Shown: piece by piece, positions 43,859 through 51,942 of the stretch
How positions within the stretch are numbered: position 1 is the first letter of the stretch
Layout of the letters: each line of letters starts with the position of its first letter
Assembly: GCA_028281325.1 (NCBI GenBank)
Contig: JANQKC010000029.1
Location: forward strand, 100,236-164,235
DNA: 64,000 nt
Source of the DNA: Alphaproteobacteria bacterium
Lineage (GTDB): Bacteria > Pseudomonadota > Alphaproteobacteria > UBA8366
Direction: 5' to 3'
Position numbers and translations under genes: made by a program
Notes under the pieces: generated by a model
Database searches by the model: none
Told to the model about the DNA's origin: nothing
The model's input: the letters and a program-made list of their open reading frames with translations, nothing else

Positions 43859-44965
43859 TCAGCCCTCCGCCGCGCGCCGGGCGGCCGTCTCGGCTTTCGA
43901 TTCAGGCCTGGGCTCGGGTGTCTGTTCCGGCACGATCGTCACGGCCTGACCCGGCCGCACCCGTGTGGTGCCATGCGTGACGACTTTTTCTCCGGCGCGC
44001 AGGCCTTGCAGGATTTCCACCTCGCCGGGACGGCGCGCGCCGACGGCGACCTTTTGACGGCGCGCCGTGGTCTCGGCGCTTTCGTCCACCACGAATACAT
44101 AATTGTCCCGGCCGCGCGGAACCAGCGCTTCCTCGGGGATGATCACCGCCTGCCGCGCGTTCTTCAGGAGTTCGACCGTCATCAACAATCCGGGCCGCAG
44201 CAAGCCGTCGGGGTTCGGCAAGACGGCGCGCGCGATGATGGAGCGCGACACCGGATCGACCTGCGAACCGATGCTTCGAAGCTCGCCCTGGAAGGTGCGA
44301 TTGTCAAAAGCGCGCGCCTTCGCAAGGATCGGCAGCCCCGGCCGCAAGGTGGACAAGAAGGTCGCCGGTACGGTCACATCGACCTTGATGACGCCGAGGT
44401 CGTCAAGCGTGGTGATGAGGTCGCCCGGTTCGACCAAGGCGCCCAAACTGATGTTCCGGATATCGACGATACCATCGAACGGCGCCCGGATAACGCGCTT
44501 GTCGATCCGTGACCGTATCGCGTCCATCTGCGCTTCCGCCTGTTGCAGCGCGGCGCGGCGCTCGTCCAGTTGCGCGGTCGCGGTGAACTGCCGCCTCTCC
44601 AAATCGCGCGCCCGCTCGAAAGCGAGCCGCCGTTCCGCGACGATCGCCTCCGCGGCGCGGAGGTCCGCCTCCTCCTCGGATTTCTCCAGTTCGACCAGCA
44701 CGTCGCCCGCGCGCACCCGTTGTCCGTCGTCGAAATTGATCTTGACGATGGTTTCCGTGACCGTGGCGGTGATGCGCACGGATTCGTTGGCGCGGGTCGT
44801 GCCCAACGCCTCGATCCGGTCGACGAATTCGGCCAAGCGCGCCTCGGCGACGATGACCGGCTGCGGCTTGCCCTTCGCCGGCTGCTGCGCCACCGCCTGC
44901 ATGGCGAATGACAGCGCGAAAACCGACAAGGCCGCACAGCAAAGGAAGAAAGTCCGACGGATCAA
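43859..44965 (-). CDS. RND efflux periplasmic adaptor subunit (second system)
   Basis: Periplasmic membrane-fusion protein for the downstream RND pump, about 368 residues. I chose a TTG start at about 44965, because it gives a clear signal peptide (IRRTFFLCCAALSVFALSF ending AVAQQ) with GGGAG about 8 nt upstream; a longer GTG frame begins at 45139 but adds an atypical basic leader. Lipoyl halves are TVTETIVKINFDDGQRVRAG and VIRAPFDGIVDIRNISLG, with a short alpha-hairpin between (about 100-160). The barrel segment SQVDPVSRSIIARAVLPN is typical of MexE/MdtA-like adaptors. The C-terminus is Glu/Pro/Arg-rich. Confidence 0.9.
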   Translation of the reverse strand: MIRRTFFLCCAALSVFALSFAMQAVAQQPAKGKPQPVIVAEARLAEFVDRIEALGTTRANESVRITATVTETIVKINFDDGQRVRAGDVLVELEKSEEEADLRAAEAIVAERRLAFERARDLERRQFTATAQLDERRAALQQAEAQMDAIRSRIDKRVIRAPFDGIVDIRNISLGALVEPGDLITTLDDLGVIKVDVTVPATFLSTLRPGLPILAKARAFDNRTFQGELRSIGSQVDPVSRSIIARAVLPNPDGLLRPGLLMTVELLKNARQAVIIPEEALVPRGRDNYVFVVDESAETTARRQKVAVGARRPGEVEILQGLRAGEKVVTHGTTRVRPGQAVTIVPEQTPEPRPESKAETAARRAAEG

Positions 44966-45348
44966 TACTGGCGCTCCCTTTTCCCGATCCTCGCGCGGCA
45001 ATCGAACGCGAAAATCGAACCGTTCAAGAACCTGCAAAAGCAGGACGCACGAAAAACGACCCCCACGGTTTTCCGCACAGCATCGAGATAAGGCGCGGAC
45101 CGTCAGGGGCAAGTCCGGCCCAAGAGCGTATTGAATCACGTTCCTGGGAGCGGACTTTTGTAGAGAGGCCTATCGGAATATCGGTTCAGCTTGCCTGATT
45201 GTCCATAGCCGAAACTCGGAATATCCGACTGCTGCCCTGACGGAACCCTCCTCCCGCGGCCCCGACGCGGAGCTGGGCTCCAGGCCTTGTCATCCCGAAA
45301 GGGCGGTCTCATACTCGGGTATCCATCGCCCCAATTAAGGACCTTTTC
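44966..45348. other. Divergent intergenic region, 383 bp
   Basis: Separates the adaptor gene from the acyl-CoA dehydrogenase gene and should hold both promoters. A 10-nt direct repeat, TCGGAATATC, occurs at 45173-45182 and 45216-45225, 43 bp apart (about four helical turns), and could be a paired regulator site. I found no ORF, RNA gene or hairpin of note. Confidence 0.4.
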
Positions 45349-46593
45349 ATGGATTTCGACCTCACCCCGGACCAACGGGCATTACAGCAGCGCGCCCGCG
45401 ACCTCGCGCAGAACGTCTTCGCCGCGCGCGCACCCGAGATCGACAAAACCGAGGAATACCCGTGGGATAACGCCAAGGCCTTGAACGAGGCCGGGTTCAT
45501 GGGCATGACGATCCCCAAGGAGTACGGCGGCCAGGGCCGGAGCTTCCTCGATGCGGTTCTGGTCATCGAACAGATGGCCATGGTCTGCGGCGTCACCGCG
45601 CGCATCGTCGTGGAATCCAACATGGGCGCGATCAGCACGGTCATGCGCTACGGCACCGAGGACCAGAAACGCATGGCGGCCGACGTGATCTTCTCGCGCG
45701 CCGACAAACCGGCGATCTGCATCACGGAGCCGGAGGCCGGCAGCGCCGCGACCGAGATGACGACGCGCGCGGACAAGCGCGGCGACAAATGGATGATCAA
45801 CGGCAAAAAACATTGGATCACCGGGGCCGGCGTATCCTGGCTGCATCTGATCTTCGCCCGCGCCTTCGACGAGGACGGGACGGAGTTGGGGATCGGCGGT
45901 TTCCTGGCCATGCGCGACGAGACACCCGGTCTGCGCATCGGCGACCGGGAACCGACCATGGGGCTGCGCGGCATTCCCGAAGCCGAGGTCATCTGCGAGG
46001 ACATGGAAGTCCCGGCGGACGCCCTGGTCGAATCGCCCAGCGGCTTCAAGCGCGGTTTCGCCGACCTGATGAACGCGTACAATTCGCAACGGGTCGGTGC
46101 CGGCACCATCGCGCTCGGCATCGCCGCCGGCGCCTACGATCACGCCCTGGACTATGCGCAAAACCGCGAACAGTTCGGCCGCCCCATCGCCGAGTTCCAA
46201 GGTCTGCAATGGATGCTGGTCGACATGGACAGCCAGGTCGCGGCGGCCCGCGCGCTGATCTACAAGGCAGCGGCGAGCGCCGAGAAGAGCAACATGGGTT
46301 TCCCCGACGTGAAGCTTGCGGCGCAAGCCAAGATCGTCGCCTCGGAAATGGCGATCAAGGTGACCAACGACGCGTTGCAGATGTACGGGGCCGCCGGGTA
46401 TTCGCGGCGCAACCCGATCGAGCGCATGGTCCGCGACGGTCGGATGTTCACCATCGGCGGCGGCACGGCGCAAATCCTGCGCACGGTCGTGGCCTCGCAG
46501 ATCCTGGGGCAGAAGCTGCCGCAAACGCGCGACGGATACCTGAAATTGGCGCAACGGGAAGCCGCCGACAAGGCGAGCAACGCGGCCGAATGA
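45349..46593 (+). CDS. Acyl-CoA dehydrogenase
   Basis: FAD-dependent acyl-CoA dehydrogenase, 414 residues, catalysing alpha,beta-dehydrogenation of an acyl-CoA. Family motifs run in order: GFMGMTIPKEYGGQGRSFLD, CITEPEAGSAATEMTTRA, KHWITGAGVSW, REQFGRPIAEFQGLQWMLVDM and the C-terminal QMYGAAGYSRRNPIERMVRD. At the position where medium-chain enzymes have the catalytic Glu (YEGT) this one reads GGGTAQI, as in enzymes whose base is placed earlier. AAGGA precedes the ATG. The acyl chain specificity cannot be told. Confidence 0.92.
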   Translation: MDFDLTPDQRALQQRARDLAQNVFAARAPEIDKTEEYPWDNAKALNEAGFMGMTIPKEYGGQGRSFLDAVLVIEQMAMVCGVTARIVVESNMGAISTVMRYGTEDQKRMAADVIFSRADKPAICITEPEAGSAATEMTTRADKRGDKWMINGKKHWITGAGVSWLHLIFARAFDEDGTELGIGGFLAMRDETPGLRIGDREPTMGLRGIPEAEVICEDMEVPADALVESPSGFKRGFADLMNAYNSQRVGAGTIALGIAAGAYDHALDYAQNREQFGRPIAEFQGLQWMLVDMDSQVAAARALIYKAAASAEKSNMGFPDVKLAAQAKIVASEMAIKVTNDALQMYGAAGYSRRNPIERMVRDGRMFTIGGGTAQILRTVVASQILGQKLPQTRDGYLKLAQREAADKASNAAE

Positions 46594-46690
46594 AGGTTAA
46601 GCGGTGCGGCTTCTCATTTGCGACACCGGTGCTAGACTGTCGCCGATTCGTATTTCGTATGACGTAACCATCATCAAAAAGAGGGAGCGA

Positions 46691-47137
46691 ATGGCCTTAC
46701 CCGACATCGGAAGCGTCGCGCCCGGCTTCACCCTGCCGAACCAAGACGGCAAGTCGGTGAGCCTGGCGGACTACGCGGGCAAGAACGTGTTGTTATGGTT
46801 CTACCCGCGCGCCTTCGGCAACAATTGAACCAAGCAAGCCAACGGGTTCCGTGATCGAACCCAAGACTTTGCCGACAAGAACACCGTCCTGCTGGGCATC
46901 ACGTTCAGCTCGACCGAAGACTTGAAATCCTGGGGCAGCGACGTGGGATACACCGCCGACCTGCTGCAAGACCCCGACCGCACCGTCGCCATGGCCTATG
47001 GCGCGGCGGACAGCGCCGACCAGGAAAAACCCGCGCGGATTTCGATCCTCGTCGGACCCGACGGCAAGGTCGTGAAGACCTACGCCGACATGAACGCCGA
47101 GGCCCATCCGGCCGAAGTGCTGGCGGAATTGGGCTAG
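46691..47137 (+). CDS. Selenocysteine-containing peroxiredoxin (in-frame TGA at 46826)
   Basis: Thioredoxin-fold peroxiredoxin of the AhpC/TSA-BCP type, 148 residues if the TGA at 46826-46828 is read as selenocysteine (Sec46). The frame continues unbroken to TAG at 47135. Before the TGA is the fold's start (VAPGFTLPNQDGKSVSLADY, then NVLLWFYPRAFGNN); after it come TKQANGFRDRTQDFADKN and ISILVGPDGKVVKTY, so the TGA aligns with the peroxidatic Cys of P-x3-T-x2-C. The resolving-Cys position of BCP is Asn (KQAN), and no Cys occurs anywhere, implying a one-selenol enzyme. The usual Thr three residues before is Gly. Ribosome-binding site GAGGGAG precedes the ATG. A nonsense mutation of a TGC/TGT codon is the alternative. 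Confidence 0.85.
46844..46862 (+). promoter_or_regulatory. Putative bacterial SECIS hairpin
   Basis: GGGTTC (46844-46849) pairs perfectly with GAACCC (46857-46862) around the 7-nt loop CGTGATC, beginning 15 nt after the in-frame TGA. The apical loop starts about 21 nt from the TGA and has a G in its second position, matching the general layout of bacterial SECIS elements bound by SelB. A weaker lower helix may form between about 46832-46836 and 46866-46871. Confidence 0.7.
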
Positions 47138-47173
47138 CGTCCGGAGACGCACGCATAATCCAAGGCGCCGTAT

Positions 47174-47217
47174 GAAAGGCGCGATGCCATCGACTGGCAT
47201 CGCGCCTTTCTGTTTTT
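47174..47217. terminator. Bidirectional rho-independent terminator
   Basis: A perfect 16-bp stem (47174-47189 with 47195-47210), loop TCGAC, is followed by TGTTTTT on the plus strand and preceded by an A-rich flank for the minus strand. It separates the selenoprotein gene from the convergent acyl-CoA dehydrogenase-like gene. Confidence 0.93.
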
Positions 47218-47228
47218 GCGGTCGATCG

Positions 47229-48383
47229 TTAGGCGGCGGCCTTCACCGGCGTGACGGGGATATCCAGGATCGGGTCCAGGCCGAGCGCCAACCGCCCGGT
47301 AAACTGCTGTTGGCGTTTTTCCGGCAACGGGTGGAACTGCACGCCATGCGCATCCCGCAGCAAACGCTCAAGCCCGAGCTTCGAATAGAAACCCGCGCCG
47401 CCCGCGGTCTCCAAGGCCTTCTCGACCGTGGCGATCACCGCGTTGGCGGCGATCGTCTTGCGGACGAGGATTGCGTCGGCGGTGTCGGGCGTGGCCTTGA
47501 ACCGCCAGTCGTCGGTGATGCCGATCATGGCGTCGAGCGCCAGTTGCGCGGTGGTAAGCGTGTTGGTCAACTCGCCCAGCTGGAAGGGCGTCGCCGGATC
47601 GGCGATCCGCTTGGCGGCCTGTCCCAGCGCAATCTCGGCGGCGGCCTCGGCAACCCCGACATAGGCCGACAGGATCAGCGGCATGGCGACGGCCAGGATC
47701 ACGTTAAACGCGGGGTGATAGGCATGGCGCGGCCGCCGCATGACGACGGCCTCGTCGGGTACGAACACCTTCTCGAGCACGACCGTCTCCGACCCGGTCG
47801 CGCGCATGCCGAGGGTATCCCAATCGCCGGCGCGGGACACGCCGTCGCTTGCAAACGGCACCGGGAAATGCAGCACCTGCCACCCTTCCTCGGGGTCCTC
47901 GAACGGCGCGGACGTGACCAGCACATCGCCTTGCGGCGAACCGCTGGCGAAGGGCTTGCGCGCGCTGACACGGAAACCGTTGGCGACGCGCTCCACCTCG
48001 CCGTTGGAACCGAGCCAGTCGTTCGCCCCCGTGCTGACAAGCACCGCCTCCTTATCGGCGACACGCTCCAAAAGTTTCTGTCCCGGTTTGCCGTTGCGGA
48101 AATTGTAGACGGCGGCGGCGACCAGATGCTGATGCATCGATACGGCAAGCGCCGTCGAACTGCAGTACGGGGCGAGCCCGCGCAGGAAGGCGCACATATC
48201 CCGGTGGGACGCACCGCCGCCGCCCAATTCCGCCGGCACGAGCGCTGAGAATACCTTGCGCTCGCGCAGCGCGTCGTAATGATCGGTCACGAATTCGGCG
48301 GCATTGTCGCGGTCGGCGACGCCGGCGGCAAACCGCGGGCCGAGGTCCTTCAGCACAGCGGTAAGATCGATAGGCGAAGTCAT
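47229..48383 (-). CDS. Acyl-CoA dehydrogenase-like flavoprotein
   Basis: Divergent member of the acyl-CoA dehydrogenase fold, 384 residues. N-terminal RKVFSALVPAELGGGGASHRDM, the middle beta-domain with NGFRVSARKPFASGSPQGDVLV and LGMRATGSETVVLEKVFVPDE, and the C-terminal AGGAGFYSKLGLERLLRDAHG are the recognisable parts. The pattern (SARKPFASG, MRATGS, late RDAHG) is close to the branch containing flavin-dependent monooxygenases such as DszC as well as dehydrogenases, so the reaction is open. It precedes the alpha/beta hydrolase gene's end by 38 bp but is transcribed after it on the minus strand. Confidence 0.85.
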   Translation of the reverse strand: MTSPIDLTAVLKDLGPRFAAGVADRDNAAEFVTDHYDALRERKVFSALVPAELGGGGASHRDMCAFLRGLAPYCSSTALAVSMHQHLVAAAVYNFRNGKPGQKLLERVADKEAVLVSTGANDWLGSNGEVERVANGFRVSARKPFASGSPQGDVLVTSAPFEDPEEGWQVLHFPVPFASDGVSRAGDWDTLGMRATGSETVVLEKVFVPDEAVVMRRPRHAYHPAFNVILAVAMPLILSAYVGVAEAAAEIALGQAAKRIADPATPFQLGELTNTLTTAQLALDAMIGITDDWRFKATPDTADAILVRKTIAANAVIATVEKALETAGGAGFYSKLGLERLLRDAHGVQFHPLPEKRQQQFTGRLALGLDPILDIPVTPVKAAA

Positions 48384-48421
48384 GGCTAAGGCTCCTTATC
48401 TGAAGGTTGGCTCTGATATTC

Positions 48422-49270
48422 CTAGGCGGCGGTTCGATGCGTCGCGCACCAGTTGGCGACGTCGACATGGCTCCGGATGGCTGCTGCGACGGATTCGGGA
48501 TGGGTCAACGGCGACATATGTCCGGCGCCGTCGATGCACCGGTCGGCGCAGCCGGGAACCCGCTCCCGAATAATCTTGCAGATGCGGCGGAACGACTTAC
48601 ACGAGGCCTCGCCGCAGACCGCCATCGTCGGCGCGGCGATGCCCGCCAAATCGGTAAGCCGCGTGCCGTTATTCAGGTTCGACCTGTAGGCATCCGCCGT
48701 TTCCATCGTCATCGCGCGAAACCGGTCGCGGGCCTGGTCCGACAAGCCGTTCCAGGTTCCCTCGCCGTTGTGATTGTCGATGAAGCGCCGCCACGCGGCG
48801 TCGGATCGCCCGGCCTCGGCATCGGCGATAAAGGCGCAAGCCAGGACGCGCGCCGCTTGAAACAGTTTGGAGTCGCCGGACTGCTTCAGCAGGGGCGTCA
48901 GGACAGGTTCGATCAGAACCAACCCTTTGGTTTTCTCCCGATGACGCAGCGCGAGCCGGGTCGCGGTCGCACCGCCGTAGGAATGACCGACCACATGGAC
49001 CGGGCCGACGCCGAGATGATCCAATATCCCGGCGACGAGGTCCGCTTGATCGTCGTGGGTCAATTCGCGACCGCCGCGCCAACGATCGGTCGCGCCGAAT
49101 CCGATAAGATCGGGCGCGACCAAACGGAAATCGCCATCGAGGAGCGGCGCAACCTTTCGCCAGTGAACCGACGAGGTTCCGCCGGCATGCAGCAACAGGA
49201 TCGTTTCACCCGCCGCGGGTCCGCTATCGGTGTAATTCGCATTCAAGCCGTTTACTGTGATCGCGGGCAT
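48422..49270 (-). CDS. Alpha/beta hydrolase
   Basis: Alpha/beta-hydrolase-fold esterase or related enzyme, 282 residues. The oxyanion region ILLLHAGGTSSVHW, the nucleophile elbow VVGHSYGGAT and the catalytic His in DGAGHMSPLTHPE are clear. The ATG at 49270 has GAGGAG upstream; an open frame extends a further 114 nt but without a supported start. The two flavoprotein and hydrolase genes on the minus strand may be co-transcribed, suggesting a shared degradative pathway, but this is inference. Confidence 0.92.
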   Translation of the reverse strand: MPAITVNGLNANYTDSGPAAGETILLLHAGGTSSVHWRKVAPLLDGDFRLVAPDLIGFGATDRWRGGRELTHDDQADLVAGILDHLGVGPVHVVGHSYGGATATRLALRHREKTKGLVLIEPVLTPLLKQSGDSKLFQAARVLACAFIADAEAGRSDAAWRRFIDNHNGEGTWNGLSDQARDRFRAMTMETADAYRSNLNNGTRLTDLAGIAAPTMAVCGEASCKSFRRICKIIRERVPGCADRCIDGAGHMSPLTHPESVAAAIRSHVDVANWCATHRTAA

Positions 49271-49384
49271 TCCTATTCTCCTCGGTGGCGTCCGTCTCCG
49301 GCCGTCATCGGCCATCGAACCGGATACGACGATAGGGATGCCCGATTTCAACCGGATGTCCGGCAACAGGAAGAAGAGTTTCAA

Positions 49385-49894
49385 TTGTTTCAGCGGATTA
49401 CCGACATACCGCTATTCCTGAAACGCAAGGGTCGGCGCGTTTTCGGCGGAATCGCCCTCTGCGGCGCCTTGGCGGCTGCGCCGCCGTCGCTGGCCGCCGA
49501 CCTTACCGTCGAGATCGCGGGAATCCGGTCGAACGACGGGGTCATCGTATTGGGTCTGTATGACACGGCCGACGGATTCGACCGGGCGCTGAAGGTGTTC
49601 GATAAACCGGACGGCTTCGTCCGCGACACGGGCCGCGTCCTGGGCGCGTCGATCCGCGCCGACACCGGCATCCGGCGCTCGGTATTCTCGAACCTGCCGC
49701 CGGGCCGTTACGCGGTCATCGTGTTTCAGGACGCCAACCGAGACGGCCGGATCGACAAGAACCTCGTCGGCATCCCGACGGAGGCGTATGGGTTCAGCCG
49801 GAACGCGTCCGGCTTCCTGGGTCCGCCGGGTTTCGCCGACGCGGCGGTCGAGGTATCCGACGGTAGCCTGTCGATACAGATCGACATGCAATGA
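49385..49894 (+). CDS. DUF2141 family exported protein
   Basis: Secreted or periplasmic beta-sandwich protein of the DUF2141 family, about 169 residues from a TTG start at 49385 preceded by an AGGAAGAAGAG purine stretch. The N-terminal part contains a basic region (KRKGRR) and a hydrophobic helix ending AAPPSLAAD, a signal peptide. The mature part follows the family pattern: VEIAGIRSNDGVIVLGLYD, then FSNLPPGRYAVIVFQDANRD and the late GIPTEAYGFSRNA. The start is uncertain and could lie downstream. The function of DUF2141 is unknown. It lies 25 nt before the PuuE-like gene. Confidence 0.82.
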   Translation: MFQRITDIPLFLKRKGRRVFGGIALCGALAAAPPSLAADLTVEIAGIRSNDGVIVLGLYDTADGFDRALKVFDKPDGFVRDTGRVLGASIRADTGIRRSVFSNLPPGRYAVIVFQDANRDGRIDKNLVGIPTEAYGFSRNASGFLGPPGFADAAVEVSDGSLSIQIDMQ

Positions 49895-49919
49895 GCCGAG
49901 AGGCGAAAGGAGTGGACGG

Positions 49920-50834
49920 ATGAACGACAGCTATCCCCGGGACATGGTCGGCTACGGCCGCACGCCGCCCGACCCGCAATGGCCCAACGGCGCCAAGATC
50001 GCCCTGCAGTTCGTCATCAATTACGAGGAAGGCGCGGAGAACAACATCCTGCACGGCGACGAAGCGTCCGAGGCCTTCCTGTCCGAGATCGTCGGCGCGG
50101 CGCCCTGGCCCGGCGAGCGGCATATGAATATGGAGTCGATCTATGAATACGGCTCGCGCGCCGGGTACTGGCGCCTCTGGCGTATCTTCACGGCCCGCGA
50201 CCTGCCGTTGACCGTGTATGGGGTCGCCATGGCGCTCGCCCGCAACCCGGAAGCCGTGGCCGCGATGAAGGAAGCCGATTGGGAAATCGCGTCGCACGCC
50301 TACCGCTGGATCGAGTACAAAGATTTCACGGCAGACCAGGAACGCGAACACATGGCGGAAGCGATCCGCATTCACACCGAGGCCACGGGCGACCGGCCGC
50401 TCGGCTGGTATACGGGCCGCTGTTCGATCCATACGCTCGACCTCGCCGCCGAGGAAGGCTTCGAATACGCCGCCGACTCCTACGCGGACGACCTGCCCTA
50501 CTGGCGGGAAGCCCCGGGGGGACCGCAGCTCATCGTGCCCTATACCCTCGATGTCAACGATATGCGCTTCGGCACGCCGCAGGGGTTCAACTCAGGCGAT
50601 CAGTTCTTCGCCTATCTCCGGGACAGTTTCGACGTGCTCTATGCCGAGGGACGCGACGGCGCGCCGAAGATGATGAGCGTCGGGTTGCACTGCCGTCTCG
50701 TCGGCCGCCCCGGACGAGCCGCGGCACTGCTGCGTTTCCTCGACCATGTCCAGAAACACGACGACGTCTGGATCACGCGGCGCATCGACATCGCCCGCCA
50801 TTGGCGCAAAACGCACCCGCCGGCAAACTCCTAG
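49920..50834 (+). CDS. Polysaccharide deacetylase-fold amidohydrolase (PuuE/allantoinase-like)
   Basis: NodB-fold hydrolase, 304 residues, closest in pattern to PuuE, the allantoinase of bacterial urate degradation. Matching segments are DMVGYGRTPPDPQWPNGAKIALQ, NYEEGAENNILHGD, the EYGSRAGYWRLWRIF stretch, DWEIASHAYRWIEY and GWYTGRCSIHTLDL. The ATG at 49920 has GAAAGGAG upstream. No other urate genes (uraD, uraH, ureidoglycolate enzymes) are adjacent, so the substrate could be another cyclic ureide or an unrelated N-acyl compound. Confidence 0.88.
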   Translation: MNDSYPRDMVGYGRTPPDPQWPNGAKIALQFVINYEEGAENNILHGDEASEAFLSEIVGAAPWPGERHMNMESIYEYGSRAGYWRLWRIFTARDLPLTVYGVAMALARNPEAVAAMKEADWEIASHAYRWIEYKDFTADQEREHMAEAIRIHTEATGDRPLGWYTGRCSIHTLDLAAEEGFEYAADSYADDLPYWREAPGGPQLIVPYTLDVNDMRFGTPQGFNSGDQFFAYLRDSFDVLYAEGRDGAPKMMSVGLHCRLVGRPGRAAALLRFLDHVQKHDDVWITRRIDIARHWRKTHPPANS

Positions 50835-50850
50835 CCGATTGTAGGGACCG

Positions 50851-51924
50851 TCAGCCGCACTGGCCGCGGTGGCGCAGCATGTGGTCGGCGAGGACGCAGG
50901 CCATCATCGCCTCGCCCACCGGGACCCCGCGGATGCCGACGCAGGGGTCGTGCCGGCCCTTGGTGACGATTTCCGTATTCTGCCCGTCCACGGTGACGGT
51001 CCGGCGCGGTTTCAGGATCGAACTGGTCGGCTTCACGGCGAAGCGCACCACGATGTCCTGCCCCGACGAAATGCCGCCGAGCACGCCGCCGGCATGGTTC
51101 GTCAGGAAGCGGACGGTGCCGTCGTTGTTCATCGTCATCTCGTCGGCGTTGTCTTCGCCGCGCAGCCCGGCCGACGCCATGCCGGTGCCGATCTCCACGC
51201 CCTTCACCGCGTTGATGCTCATCATGGCGGCGGCGAGGTCGGCGTCGAGCTTGCCGTAGACCGGCGCGCCCCATCCGACGGGCACCCCCGAGGCCACGAC
51301 CTCGATCACCGCGCCGACCGACGAGCCGTCCTTGCGGACACCGTTCAGGAAGGTCGCCCATTCCTCCGCCGCCACGGGATCGGGACAGAAGAACGGGTTG
51401 TTCGCCGTCTCGTCCCAATTGCAGCGGTCCCGGTCGACGACATGCGGTCCCATCTGCACCAGGCCGCCGCGAATCTCGATCCCGTCGCCCAGCACCTTGC
51501 GCGCGATGCCGCCCGCCGCGACCCGCAGCGCCGTTTCCCGCGCCGAGGCCCGGCCGCCGCCCCGGTAATCCCGCAGGCCGTATTTCTTCTGATAGGTGTA
51601 GTCGGCGTGCGCCGGACGGAACTTGTCCTTGATGTCGCCGTAGTCGCGCGACCGCTGATCCACGTTCTCGATCAGCAGGCTGACCGGCGTACCGGTCGTG
51701 ACGCCGTCGAAGACACCGGACAGAATCTTCACTTGGTCCGGTTCCTTGCGCTGCGTCGTGAATTTAGATTGACCGGGCCGCCGCTTGTCGAGCCACTGCT
51801 GGATATCCGCCTCGGTCACCGCCAATCCCGGCGGCACGCCATCGACCACGGCGCCGATGGCCGGACCGTGGCTTTCACCCCAGGTGGTGAAGCGGAAAAG
51901 ATGGCCGAAGCTGTTATCCGACAT
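50851..51924 (-). CDS. aroC: Chorismate synthase
   Basis: Last common step of aromatic amino acid synthesis: EPSP to chorismate with reduced FMN. 357 residues, starting [20 protein letters not shown] (first signature), with [20 protein letters not shown], the [14 protein letters not shown] signature and ending near [16 protein letters not shown]. It follows fabI by 18 nt on the minus strand and is convergent with the PuuE-like gene. Confidence 0.98.
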   Translation of the reverse strand: MSDNSFGHLFRFTTWGESHGPAIGAVVDGVPPGLAVTEADIQQWLDKRRPGQSKFTTQRKEPDQVKILSGVFDGVTTGTPVSLLIENVDQRSRDYGDIKDKFRPAHADYTYQKKYGLRDYRGGGRASARETALRVAAGGIARKVLGDGIEIRGGLVQMGPHVVDRDRCNWDETANNPFFCPDPVAAEEWATFLNGVRKDGSSVGAVIEVVASGVPVGWGAPVYGKLDADLAAAMMSINAVKGVEIGTGMASAGLRGEDNADEMTMNNDGTVRFLTNHAGGVLGGISSGQDIVVRFAVKPTSSILKPRRTVTVDGQNTEIVTKGRHDPCVGIRGVPVGEAMMACVLADHMLRHRGQCG

Positions 51925-51942
51925 GGGGGCCGTCGCCGCGGC

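Noticed and set aside
46604..46828. Short ORF ending at the TGA, treated as a truncated peroxiredoxin pseudogene
   Set aside because: The downstream frame is fully preserved, the TGA is exactly at the catalytic position and a SECIS-like hairpin follows, so recoding is the better explanation, although a nonsense mutation is not excluded.
48407..49384. Long N-terminal extension of the DUF2141 gene, antisense to the alpha/beta hydrolase
   Set aside because: The first 326 residues lie opposite a hydrolase with an intact catalytic triad; the signal peptide of the DUF2141 protein begins only near 49385.
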